Assembly: GCA_036264135.1 (NCBI GenBank)
Contig: DATARN010000208.1
Location: 1-11,307 of the forward strand
Source of the DNA: DATARN01 sp036264135
GTDB taxonomy: Bacteria > Actinomycetota > Acidimicrobiia > Acidimicrobiales > Palsa-688
DNA length: 11,307 bases
Reading direction: 5' to 3'
How positions within the stretch are numbered: position 1 is the first letter of the stretch; every line of letters begins with the position of its first letter. A program made the position numbers and the translations under genes. The notes beneath the pieces are model-generated. The model saw only the letters and a program-made list of their open reading frames with translations, was not told the origin of the DNA and did no database searches. Positions 1-6,803 of this stretch are shown here, in pieces.

Positions 1-1446
1 ATCAGGCCCCGCACCGACATCGCCCTGATCAACGCCATGATGAAGGTGATCCTGGACGCGGGCCTGGTCGACCTGGAATATGTCAACGCCCACACCGACG
101 GTTGGCCGGCCCTGTCGGCCCACCTGGCCACCGTCGACGTGACGGCAGCCGCCTCGGAGTGCGGGATTGCGGAGGCGGTGCTACGGGACGCTGCCCTCGC
201 CTTTGGGCGGGCTTCGCGGGGGTTCATCGGCTGGACCATGGGTGTCAACCATTCTGTGCAGGGCACTGAGACCGTTACCCTGCTCAACGACCTCGCCCTC
301 ATCACCGGCAACATCGGCCGCCCGGGCGCCGCCCCGTTCTCCATCACCGGCCAGTGCAACGCCATGGGCACCCGTGAGGCAGGGGGAACGGCGTCGCTGC
401 CCGGGTACCGCCGCTTCGACGTCGCCTCCGACCGGGCGTCGCTGGCGGCGCTTTGGGACGTGCCCGTCGACCTGATCCCGACCGAGCGTGGGCGCGCCTA
501 CCCCGACATCATCGACGGGATCGTGGACGGGACCATCAACGGCCTGTGGGTCATCGCCACCAACCCACCGGTGTCTTTCCCCAATCGCCGTCGGCTGGAG
601 AAGGCCCTCGGCGACCTCGACCTGCTGGTGGTGCAGGACGGCTTCGAGACCCCGACCACCGCCCTCGCCCACGTCGTCCTGCCCGCCGCCATCTGGGGCG
701 AGAAGGACGGCACCTACACCAACTCCGAACGGCGGGTCTGCCGGGTCCGGCGGGCGGTGGACCCGCCCGGTTCGGCCCGGTCCGACTTCGACATCTTTCT
801 CGCGGTGGCTGCCCGCCTTGGCCTGTCCTCCTCACTTTTCCCGGGCTGGGTGGGCCCGGAGGACGCCTTCTCGGAGTGGGGCCGGGTGTCGGCGGGGCGG
901 CTGTGCGACTACAGCGGCATCACCTACTCGCGGATCGACGCCGCCGGCGGGGTCCAATGGCCCTGCAGTGTCGATACCGAGGCCCCGGGCGGAACGCCTC
1001 GCCTCTACGCCGACGGGCGGTTCCCGACCGACAGCGGGCGGGCCCAGCTGCGGGTCGTGGTGGCCCAGGCCCTCACCGAGGCGCCCGACGCCGCCTTCCC
1101 GTTCCTGCTCAACACCGGGCGGACCGTCGAGCACTGGCATACACGCACCAAGACGGGACGGGTCGGAGTCCTGGACGAAATGGCACCGGCGGCTTGGGTG
1201 GAGGTGAATCCCGCCGACGCCGTCCACCTTCACCTGGTGTCCGGCGACCGGGTCAGGGTCACCTCGGTGCGGGGATCCGTCGACGGTTTGGCCGTCCGGG
1301 TCAGCGCCACCGTGCGGGAAGGCGAGGTCTTCATCCCGTTCCACTACGACGAGCAGTGCGTCAACCTGCTCACCATCGATGAGTTCGATCCGACATCTCG
1401 GGAGCCCAACTACAAGCAGTGCGCCGTGCGGCTGGACCGACTCTGA
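1..1446 (+). CDS. narB: Assimilatory nitrate reductase, molybdopterin catalytic subunit, C-terminal part (5' end outside window)
   Basis: Reading frame 1 is open from the first base, so about 481 C-terminal residues of a longer protein (family usually about 700-900 residues) are visible; the internal ATG at 37 is not the real start. The family uses Mo-bis-MGD and an N-terminal Fe-S cluster to reduce nitrate to nitrite in the cytoplasm. Seen here: WTMGVNHSVQGTE, then GNIGRPGAAPFSITGQCNAMG and a following REAGG (close to the GQPNAMGGRE segment typical of NarB/NasC enzymes), ATNPPVSFPN, GEKDGTYTNSERRV, and a C-terminal molydopterin-dinucleotide-binding domain with NTGRTVEHWHTRTKTGR and a CVNLLT...FDPTSREPNYKQCAV ending. 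The Fe-S domain is outside the window and cannot be checked. The gene converges on the hemoglobin gene with only 7 nt between stops and no obvious terminator. A formate dehydrogenase or periplasmic NapA is less likely given the NarB-type segments. Confidence 0.88.
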   Translation: MRPRTDIALINAMMKVILDAGLVDLEYVNAHTDGWPALSAHLATVDVTAAASECGIAEAVLRDAALAFGRASRGFIGWTMGVNHSVQGTETVTLLNDLALITGNIGRPGAAPFSITGQCNAMGTREAGGTASLPGYRRFDVASDRASLAALWDVPVDLIPTERGRAYPDIIDGIVDGTINGLWVIATNPPVSFPNRRRLEKALGDLDLLVVQDGFETPTTALAHVVLPAAIWGEKDGTYTNSERRVCRVRRAVDPPGSARSDFDIFLAVAARLGLSSSLFPGWVGPEDAFSEWGRVSAGRLCDYSGITYSRIDAAGGVQWPCSVDTEAPGGTPRLYADGRFPTDSGRAQLRVVVAQALTEAPDAAFPFLLNTGRTVEHWHTRTKTGRVGVLDEMAPAAWVEVNPADAVHLHLVSGDRVRVTSVRGSVDGLAVRVSATVREGEVFIPFHYDEQCVNLLTIDEFDPTSREPNYKQCAVRLDRL

Positions 1447-1453
1447 ACGCTGG

Positions 1454-1828
1454 TCAGGACGCCATCTCCTGTGATGGGGCGGTGACGATGTCGTCCTGCA
1501 GCGGCGCCAACGCGCCGACGATGGTGGCAATGGTGTCCTCGGGTACGCCGAGGCCGGCGAGTGTGTCGATGAGGTGCTGCACGACCGCTCCGAACGCTTC
1601 CGGGGTGATATCCAAGCCGGCGTGGGCGGCCTTCATGTCCCGTCCCTGGTACGCCACGGGACCGCCCAGCGCCATGCCGATAAACGCCCGCTGGTGGCGC
1701 ATGAGACCGGCGAGGTTGATGCCGTCGAAGTACCGGAAGAGTGATTCATCGTTGAGCACTCGCTGGTAAAAGCCCGCAACCGCCGCGTCGACCGCGGCCC
1801 GCCCGCCAATTTCGTCATAGATGCTCAT
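1454..1828 (-). CDS. glbN: Group I truncated hemoglobin (TrHbN type)
   Basis: This is a 124-residue single-domain heme protein, the normal size for the family, starting MSIYDEIGG. The key residues line up with mycobacterial TrHbN: Tyr21 in FYQRVL (position B10), Leu42 (E7), Gln46 in RHQRAF (E11), the ALGGPVAYQGRDM stretch, and proximal His69 in MKAAHAGLDIT (F8). In TrHbN the Tyr-B10/Gln-E11 pair supports oxygen binding and conversion of NO to nitrate, so NO detoxification is the likely job (inference). An upstream in-frame start at 1855 would add nine residues, but the ATG at 1828 has a strong AAGGAGGA site 7 nt upstream, which decides the start. The gene lies tail-to-tail with the nitrate reductase, fitting protection from NO arising in nitrate/nitrite metabolism. 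Confidence 0.93.
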   Translation of the reverse strand: MSIYDEIGGRAAVDAAVAGFYQRVLNDESLFRYFDGINLAGLMRHQRAFIGMALGGPVAYQGRDMKAAHAGLDITPEAFGAVVQHLIDTLAGLGVPEDTIATIVGALAPLQDDIVTAPSQEMAS

Positions 1829-1835
1829 GTTGGGA

Positions 1836-1843
1836 TCCTCCTT
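1836..1843 (-). promoter_or_regulatory. Ribosome binding site of the truncated hemoglobin gene
   Basis: The minus strand reads AAGGAGGA, a near-complete anti-16S match, followed by 7 nt and the ATG at 1828. It rules in the shorter start over the in-frame start at 1855, which has no such site. Its first three bases are also part of the hairpin at 1841-1856. Confidence 0.85.
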
Positions 1844-1856
1844 GGGTCGCCCCAAG
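1841..1856 (-). other. 5' leader hairpin with GNRA tetraloop, touching the ribosome binding site
   Basis: On the minus strand the sequence is CTTGGG-GCGA-CCCAAG: a perfect 6-bp stem closing a GCGA loop, which fits the stable GNRA tetraloop class. The last three stem bases (AAG) are also the first bases of the AAGGAGGA ribosome binding site of the hemoglobin gene, so folding could partly mask the site or protect the mRNA 5' end. The structure is seen in the sequence; any regulatory effect is inference. Confidence 0.5.
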
Positions 1857-2007
1857 TCCTAATTCACCGACGTTTCCGGTCGATCGCGAAGGGACGAACA
1901 CCGTGTTGCGCACCGCTCACACCCACCTGTCCGCCTTGTGCACGTTGGCTCCGACCCGGCGCCTCGGGGTTGCGTCACCGGTGTGACCACGGCCAACGTT
2001 GCGGCCG

Positions 2008-2562
2008 ATGGCATGGGACGGCGACAGCTACCAACGACGCTTCGACGACCTGGCCGCCCAAGGCCAGGACGTGCACGGAGAGGCCAACTTCGTGATGGCC
2101 CTGGAACCGGCGACGGTTCTCGACGCGGGGTGCGGAACGGGCCGGGTGGCGATCGAACTGGCCCGGCGAGGGGTGATGGTCGTTGGTGTCGACCGCGACC
2201 CCTCGATGCTGGCTACCGCTCGCCGGCACGCGCCAGATGTGACCTGGGTCCAGTCCGAGCTGGGGGAACTCGACCTAGGCCGCACCTTTGACGTGGTCGT
2301 CATGGCCGGCAACGTCCCGTTGTTCACTCCGCCCGGCACGGAGGAGGCGCTGATCGCCGGGTGCGGACGCCATGTGGCCGCCGGTGGCGCGCTCGTCGCC
2401 GGCTTTCAACTCGGCCGCGGCCTCGACCTGGCGACCTACGACGAGTACTGCCACCGGACGGGCTTGGAGGTGGCGGGTCGGTGGGCCACCTGGGACCGGC
2501 ACCCGTGGCCCGGTGACGGGAGCTACGCGGTGTCGGTTCACCGCCGCTTGGTGGTCAGCTAA
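2008..2562 (+). CDS. Class I SAM-dependent methyltransferase
   Basis: This is a 184-residue soluble protein with a single Rossmann-type methyltransferase domain. Motif I is VLDAGCGTG at residues 37-45, motif II is VVGVDRD at 58-64 (acidic Asp binding the ribose of SAM), and motif IV is DVVVMAGNV at 95-103. The closing PWPGDGSYAVSVHRR matches the C-terminal strand of small methyltransferases of the Methyltransf_11/25 kind. The substrate cannot be told. The ATG at 2008 is preferred over a TTG at 1999; neither has a clear ribosome binding site. The stop TAA overlaps the stop of the minus-strand gene at 2559. The divergent gap to the hemoglobin gene (1829-2007) holds the hairpin and imperfect GTCAC/GTGAC arms at 1974-1987, but no convincing promoter. 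Confidence 0.85.
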   Translation: MAWDGDSYQRRFDDLAAQGQDVHGEANFVMALEPATVLDAGCGTGRVAIELARRGVMVVGVDRDPSMLATARRHAPDVTWVQSELGELDLGRTFDVVVMAGNVPLFTPPGTEEALIAGCGRHVAAGGALVAGFQLGRGLDLATYDEYCHRTGLEVAGRWATWDRHPWPGDGSYAVSVHRRLVVS

Positions 2563-3086
2563 TCCTGTGGCTTGGCCCCATTGGGAAACCCGGGTCGCCA
2601 GAACGAAGTCGGGACGGAAGCGATCTGAAGCGCCTGCAGCTCGCTCTGCGACTGCAGTGTTCTCCGATCCAGGGCGCCACTCCGGCGGGCGACCAGCTCG
2701 TCGCCGACCAGTTTCAGGTAGTAACCGCTCGGGATAGTGCCGCCGAGTTTCCGGATGGTCTTTTCGGCACCCATCTTTATGTACTCGTCGGGCGGTAGGC
2801 CGGGAAGACGCACCACGATAAACGACAGCAGGCTCCGTAGCGGCTCGGCACCGTTTTTCCCCTGCTGGAATTTCTGATGCTCGAACGCCGCGACGGGTAG
2901 ACCGTGTAGTTCGGTCGTGAGAAGGTGGTGATACCGCTCGGCGCCGGTACTGAAGACGGGTTCGTAACGCCCTGCGAGCTCCGGCGCTGCCGGCTGGTAG
3001 GTCCAGCCGTGATCCGAGGCCCACTGTGCCCAGGCAGCCGAATCACGCTCGAACCGGCCGCCCTCTCGTAAGACGTACTCGTCCAT
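2559..3086 (-). CDS. Conserved-looking protein of unknown function (tryptophan/HGW-motif protein)
   Basis: This 175-residue protein starts MDEYVLREGG. It has no signal peptide or membrane segment. Visible segments are WAQWASDHGWTYQP (19-32), a predicted strand region ELHGLPVAAFEHQ (59-71), SFIVVRLPGLPPDEYI (88-103), and a C-terminal half rich in charged residues. The pattern 'W...HGW.Y....L......F.........G..PV.AFE......VVRLP' resembles a group of small uncharacterised actinobacterial proteins (DUF3137-like); this is a recollection of pattern, not a search result. The ATG at 3086 has only GACGAGGG directly before it; the frame is open further upstream to 3431, but that would run into the preceding lipoprotein gene. 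It is the last gene of the minus-strand unit, 107 nt after the lipoprotein, and its stop overlaps the methyltransferase stop. Confidence 0.7.
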   Translation of the reverse strand: MDEYVLREGGRFERDSAAWAQWASDHGWTYQPAAPELAGRYEPVFSTGAERYHHLLTTELHGLPVAAFEHQKFQQGKNGAEPLRSLLSFIVVRLPGLPPDEYIKMGAEKTIRKLGGTIPSGYYLKLVGDELVARRSGALDRRTLQSQSELQALQIASVPTSFWRPGFPNGAKPQD

Positions 3087-3193
3087 CCCTCGTCTGAGGT
3101 TGCGGACCCAGCCCACTGTCGGATCATAGCTAGCGCGGTGGCGCCCACCCCCGGGCCGGTAGAGCCGCCCCCTGAAGGGATGCCGACCCGGCG

Positions 3194-3670
3194 CTATTTC
3201 CAGTCGATAATCGCCTGGTTCGCCGTGTCCATCAAGGTGCTGGCGTCGCTCAGTTCGGCCATCGCTCGCTCGGTGATGCTGGCCACGGAGGCCAGTCGTG
3301 CTCCCTGGAGGCAGTCGGAGACCCCTGAGGACAAGCTGGCGACGGCTTTTCGCAGCGCGCTGTCGACGGTGGCGTTCGGCACAGGGAGTGCTTTTTGCAC
3401 ATCGTTGAGGTCGTCGTGCAGCAAGTTGCACGCCGACAGGATTGCCTGGCGGTCACCATGGTCCAGCGTGGAGCGGGCGAAACCCAGCTGCGTGCGCGCG
3501 GTGGCGATTGCTGCCCCGTGCTGCGCTGTCCAGTCCGCCTTGGTGGAGGCTTTGGTCGAAGCGCCGCCGCCGCCACACCCCGCCATCGTGACAACAACTA
3601 TGGCCATCAAAAGTGCCCTCGGCCTTGCCCTCCGACGCAGACGGTTAGGCGGTTGCAGTGGGTGCGCCAT
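3194..3670 (-). CDS. Small secreted lipoprotein of unknown function
   Basis: This 158-residue protein begins with an arginine-rich n-region (RLRRRARPR), a hydrophobic stretch (ALLMAIVVVTMA) and a lipobox ending MAGC, with the lipidated Cys at residue 32 followed by a Gly-rich tether (GGGG). The mature part is helical-looking and Ala/Ser/Leu-rich, with two further cysteines (in SACNLL and SDCLQG) that could pair; it ends NQAIIDWK. The family is not recognised. The start at 3670 keeps the charged n-region; a later ATG at 3607 has a better-spaced GAGGG but would lose those charges. The start lies 26 nt inside the end of the propeller gene, which suggests translational coupling and a shared job at the cell surface. 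Confidence 0.75.
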   Translation of the reverse strand: MAHPLQPPNRLRRRARPRALLMAIVVVTMAGCGGGGASTKASTKADWTAQHGAAIATARTQLGFARSTLDHGDRQAILSACNLLHDDLNDVQKALPVPNATVDSALRKAVASLSSGVSDCLQGARLASVASITERAMAELSDASTLMDTANQAIIDWK

Positions 3671-5336
3671 GTTCGGCTTTAGGGGCGCGGCGAGCCCAAC
3701 GGATAGCCAAAAGCACAAGTCCGGCGAGTCCGAGCGCAGCGGCTGCGCTGGCCAGACTCCACAGCAACGTGTGGTTGTTGCTGGGTGTCGACGTGGCCGG
3801 GATGACGCTGTTGGAGAAACGAGCTTGCGTGAAGTAGATATCTTCGCTGGGTACGGCCACCGACCCGTTTCGGGTGTCGTCCCAGGCGATCATGGCCGCG
3901 TTGTTGGTCGAGGTGATTCCGAGCGGCCCTTTGACCCCGTAGTTGCCTGACGTCGGTCCGAAAGAACGGTCGATGCCGCGGTCGGAGACCCGCATATTCG
4001 GTGACCAGGTGCGGCCGCCGTCGTTCGAGTAGGAGTAGTACACGTTCTCGACCCGGTCCTGTTTGTCCCCGTCGGCCGTGGGGTCGAAATAGGGGTCATC
4101 TCGGTAGTCGTAGAAGGCGACGTCGATACGCCCGTTGGGGGCGATGCTCATGTTCGGCTCGAACGTGCAGCACGCCCACGTCCGTTTCGGTTGGACGTCG
4201 TTGATCACCACTGGCGTCGACCAAGTTTTTCCCTTGTCCACCGAACGCATGAATTTGACCGCCGGGACCGCGGACGTCTTCTCCCCGCCGTCGGGGCCGG
4301 CCCCGGTGGCCTCCCAGGTCAGGTAGATGTTCCCGCTTTGGCGATCGACGACGGGGATGGCTGCCTGGGTCCAGGCCCAGCCACTGGCGGGACCCCTCGA
4401 GTACAAGGCGACGGGCTTGGAGTACGTCTTGCCGTGGTCGGTCGAGGTCGCCATCCACACATGGCCAACCGGCGGAGTGGGATACGCCCAGTCGCCGCCC
4501 ACGTGGCCCGATTCGACGTCGTCGCCGTAGAACGCGTAGAGCGTGCCGTCATTGCCGACCGCCATGTGCGGCTCGGTCAGCCAGGCGTTGGGGTTGCCGT
4601 GGACATCGACCGGGTCGGCGAAGGTCTTGCCCCCGTCGTTGGACACTGCGACCATCGCCCGGCCGGGGAAGCCGGTGAAGTCGTCCTTGCCGGCTGGGAT
4701 GGGCAACTCGCTCTTGTGGATCCAGTTGTTGAAGTTCGCCCAGTAGCCGACATAGACGCGGTTGGCGTTGTTCGGGTCAACAACGACATCAGACGCAGTC
4801 GTTGAACCGACCGAGCCGTGGGCGTAGTCGGGGTCCTGCTTGGGCAGCACAGTCGTGCTCCACGTGGCGCCCAGGTCGGGAGAACGGGCAAAAAAGATCT
4901 TGCTGTGCCAGTTCAGGTCGGGTTGACCGGTGAAGGCGACATTCAAACTGCCGTCAGGCCCGAAGGTGATCGCCGCGAACGATCCGAGAGTCGACCACAC
5001 GCATTTCGGGAAGTCGCTCGGTGCGAAGTTGCTCGCCTGAGTCCAGCTCAGGCCGGCGTCATGGGATACCTGGACTCGGCAACCACCTGAGGGGGCGTTG
5101 CCGTCGATGGTGGCCACGACCGACGGGTCCTTGGGGTCGGCGGCCACCCGGGGCATGACATAGCCCCTGGCCGGGTCCGGGTCGGCGGTCACCTGCACCG
5201 CGGCGTCGACCGACGGCGTCCGGGAACTGTTACTCGCGGCCCGGGCGCTCGCCGGCATGAGCAACACCAACGCCAGCGGCAAGAACAACAGAGACTTCCG
5301 CCACCGCCCTCCGCCGAAGACGCCTGATGGCCGCAT
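3645..5336 (-). CDS. Secreted, membrane-anchored Asp-box beta-propeller (sialidase/BNR family)
   Basis: A protein of 563 residues with an N-terminal signal peptide (basic RWRK, hydrophobic 14-28, cleavage likely after ASARA near 33), a propeller core, and a C-terminal membrane helix at about 523-546 followed by RWARRAPK, so it should sit on the outer face of the membrane. Six Asp-boxes of the form S-x-D-x-G-x-x-W/F/Y are visible near 91, 152, 232, 298, 365 and 437 (for example SHDAGLSW, SPDLGATW, SNDGGRTW), the hallmark of a six-bladed sialidase-like fold. Catalytic sialidase residues cannot be assigned with confidence, so it may be a hydrolase or a binding propeller. The vicinal Cys pair in RTWACCTFEPN is notable. 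A GTG at 5342 is an alternative start suited to a leaderless mRNA; a TTG at 5372 lies upstream of the promoter elements' output and is unlikely. First gene of the minus-strand unit. Confidence 0.82.
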   Translation of the reverse strand: MRPSGVFGGGRWRKSLLFLPLALVLLMPASARAASNSSRTPSVDAAVQVTADPDPARGYVMPRVAADPKDPSVVATIDGNAPSGGCRVQVSHDAGLSWTQASNFAPSDFPKCVWSTLGSFAAITFGPDGSLNVAFTGQPDLNWHSKIFFARSPDLGATWSTTVLPKQDPDYAHGSVGSTTASDVVVDPNNANRVYVGYWANFNNWIHKSELPIPAGKDDFTGFPGRAMVAVSNDGGKTFADPVDVHGNPNAWLTEPHMAVGNDGTLYAFYGDDVESGHVGGDWAYPTPPVGHVWMATSTDHGKTYSKPVALYSRGPASGWAWTQAAIPVVDRQSGNIYLTWEATGAGPDGGEKTSAVPAVKFMRSVDKGKTWSTPVVINDVQPKRTWACCTFEPNMSIAPNGRIDVAFYDYRDDPYFDPTADGDKQDRVENVYYSYSNDGGRTWSPNMRVSDRGIDRSFGPTSGNYGVKGPLGITSTNNAAMIAWDDTRNGSVAVPSEDIYFTQARFSNSVIPATSTPSNNHTLLWSLASAAAALGLAGLVLLAIRWARRAPKAEHGAPTATA

Positions 5337-5350
5337 AAGCACGACGGGGG

Positions 5351-5379
5351 ACAGTAACGGGACACATATCAACAGTCAA
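5351..5379 (-). promoter_or_regulatory. Sigma-70-like promoter of the propeller/lipoprotein unit
   Basis: On the minus strand, TTGACT (5379-5374) is followed by exactly 17 nt and TACTGT (5356-5351), a near-consensus housekeeping promoter. Transcription would start near 5344, placing it 2 nt before a GTG (5342) and 8 nt before the ATG (5336), so the mRNA would be leaderless or nearly so. The rest of the gap to glnII (up to 5513) shows no other clear signal. Confidence 0.6.
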
Positions 5380-5513
5380 CACATAGAGGTGAACAGGCGA
5401 CGAGGTCGGGCCTTAGTGCACCGGCGTATCGCTTAAATCACCTAGACGACACGGCGAAGGCCCGGGCAGCAGCTGCGCGGCCAACCGCCGCCCGGATTTC
5501 GCTCCTCGCCTCG

Positions 5514-6539
5514 TTAGACGAGGCCCTCTTTTTCCAACGCCGTGCAGCACGTCTCGACGATCAGGCGGGTGACCACGTACGGGTCCATGTTGGCGTTGGG
5601 CCGGCGGTCTTCCAGCCAGCCCTTCTGGGCCTTCTCGACGCCCCATGGGATCCGAACCGACGCACCCCGGTCGGAGGCGCCCCAGCTGTACTTGTCCCAG
5701 CGGGCCGTCTCGTGGGCGCCGGTCAGCCGCTCCTTGATACCGGGCCCGTAGTTCTCGATGTGCAGGTCGATCTGCTCGCCCAAGGCGTCGGCGGCGCAGA
5801 CGATGGCGTCGTACCCCTCCCGCATGGCCTTGGTGGAGAAGTTGGTGTGGGCGCCGGCGCCGTTCCAGTCACCCGGGATGGGCTTGGCGTCCAGGCTGAC
5901 CTCGACGCGGTGGGGCTCGGCAATGCGATACAGGAGGTAGCGGGCCATCCACAGCTCGTCGCCGACCGCCGGCGGGGCGACCACCCCGATCTGAAACTCC
6001 CACTGCCCCATCATCACTTCGGCGTTGGTGCCCTCGATGTGCAGCCCGGCGTCCATGCACGCCTGGGTGTGGGCCTCGATGATCTCCCGGCCGACCATCT
6101 TGCCGCCGCCGACGCCGCAGTAATAAGGACCCTGGGGGGCCGGGAAGCCCTGCTCCGGCCAGCCGAGGGGCGCACCGTTCCTAAAGAACGTGTACTCCTG
6201 CTCGATGCCGAACATGGGCTCCTGATCGGCGAAGCGCTCCGCCGCCGCGGCGCACGCCGATCGGGTATTGGTCGAATGGGGCGAGCCGTCGGGCAGCTCG
6301 ACGTCGCAGAGCACCAAGACGTTGTCCTTGCCCCGGATCGGGTCGGGACAGGTGAACACCGGCTGGAGCACGCAGTCGGAGTTGTGGCCCGGCGCCTGGT
6401 TGGTGCTGGAGCCGTCGAATCCCCAGATGCCGGGCTGCTTCCCGTCGGCCACGATTCGTGTCTTGCACCGCACGAGGGGAGACGGTTCGGTGCCGTCGAT
6501 CCAGATGTACTCGGCCTGGTAGCTCACTGCGATCTCCAT
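5514..6539 (-). CDS. glnII: Glutamine synthetase type II (eukaryotic-type GSII)
   Basis: This cytoplasmic enzyme makes glutamine from glutamate, ammonium and ATP. At 341 residues it has the usual GSII length (about 340-360, shorter than GSI at about 470). Domains in order: N-terminal beta-grasp with YIWIDGTEPSP and PGIWGFDGSSTNQAPGHNSD, then the catalytic domain with GIEQEYT (metal ligands E113, E115), NAEVMMGQWEFQIG (E174, E182), GDWNGAGAHTNFSTKAMR (H231), RLTGAHET, DRGASVRIPWG, and LEDRRPNANMDPY (E310). NAEVMMGQWEF has Met where many GSII proteins have Pro, a small deviation beside the metal site. ATG at 6539 has no ribosome binding site; a GTG at 6527 has GGAG 6 nt before it and would give MSYQAEYIW, so the true start may be codon 5. 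GSII lacks the adenylylation Tyr loop of GSI, so other control is expected. No GlnR box was recognised. Confidence 0.95.
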   Translation of the reverse strand: MEIAVSYQAEYIWIDGTEPSPLVRCKTRIVADGKQPGIWGFDGSSTNQAPGHNSDCVLQPVFTCPDPIRGKDNVLVLCDVELPDGSPHSTNTRSACAAAAERFADQEPMFGIEQEYTFFRNGAPLGWPEQGFPAPQGPYYCGVGGGKMVGREIIEAHTQACMDAGLHIEGTNAEVMMGQWEFQIGVVAPPAVGDELWMARYLLYRIAEPHRVEVSLDAKPIPGDWNGAGAHTNFSTKAMREGYDAIVCAADALGEQIDLHIENYGPGIKERLTGAHETARWDKYSWGASDRGASVRIPWGVEKAQKGWLEDRRPNANMDPYVVTRLIVETCCTALEKEGLV

Positions 6540-6701
6540 TCATCAGTAGTGGGGGCGACGTCGATCCGGGCTGCCTGTCGTTGCCCCGTCGCCCCTCGGG
6601 GTTCCATCGCGCTCACGACTGAACCAGTGTCCGCCGGCTTCGTTTCCGGCCTGTTGCCGGGGAGTGAACGCCCGACGATGTCACACGGCGGCCCCACCAC
6701 G

Positions 6702-6726
6702 CCCATCCCGCCCCGCCCGCCATCCC
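6702..6726 (-). other. Putative G-quadruplex motif upstream of glnII
   Basis: The minus strand has five runs of three or more G within 25 nt (complements of C-runs at 6702-6704, 6707-6709, 6711-6714, 6716-6718 and 6724-6726), separated by loops of 1-5 nt. This satisfies the usual G3+N1-7 definition. The surrounding 6690-6790 stretch is C-rich on the plus strand throughout, with further G-runs on the minus strand. It lies in the divergent region between glnII (-) and the small ORF/fab genes (+). Whether it folds in vivo is unknown; high overall GC raises the background for such motifs. Confidence 0.45.
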
Positions 6727-6791
6727 GGCCGGCCCGCCCCGCCACGCCATCCCCTACGGGCCGAATCCCACCCCCACCGGCCGGGCCACCC

Positions 6792-6797
6792 TATGAT
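6792..6797 (+). promoter_or_regulatory. Possible -10 element (TATGAT) for a leaderless transcript
   Basis: TATGAT differs from consensus TATAAT at one base and stands out in a GC-rich stretch. A start site 7 nt after its last base falls exactly on the GTG at 6804, the geometry seen for leaderless actinobacterial mRNAs. No -35 element is visible at 16-18 nt upstream, so the call is tentative. It could also serve the fab cluster. Confidence 0.4.
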
Positions 6798-6803
6798 CGG
6801 CCG

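Noticed and set aside
453..1382. Large plus- and minus-strand open frames within the nitrate reductase gene
   Set aside because: They translate to Arg/Pro/Gly-rich sequence with no recognisable motifs, while frame 1 gives a clear NarB-type protein.
1974..1987. GTCAC-N4-GTGAC inverted arms before the methyltransferase
   Set aside because: The centre is not symmetric and the arms do not match the TGTGA-N6-TCACA form of CRP sites; too weak to call an operator.
2988..3002. 15-bp identical sequence shared with 11090-11104 (TGCCGGCTGGTAGGT)
   Set aside because: Both copies encode TYQPA-like codons on the minus strand; with no longer similarity around them, a chance or codon-level match is more likely than a mobile repeat or attachment site.
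5509..5533. Hairpin CCTCGT-TAG-ACGAGG followed by CCCTCTTTTT on the plus strand, like a terminator
   Set aside because: It lies over the glnII stop codon and coding end and would act only on plus-strand transcripts, for which there is no nearby gene. On the minus strand no T-run follows, so it is not a glnII terminator.
5712..6803. Long plus-strand open frame antisense to glnII running up to the small ORF
   Set aside because: The part over glnII is a shadow of a well-supported gene; only the last 47 codons show an independent protein-like pattern.
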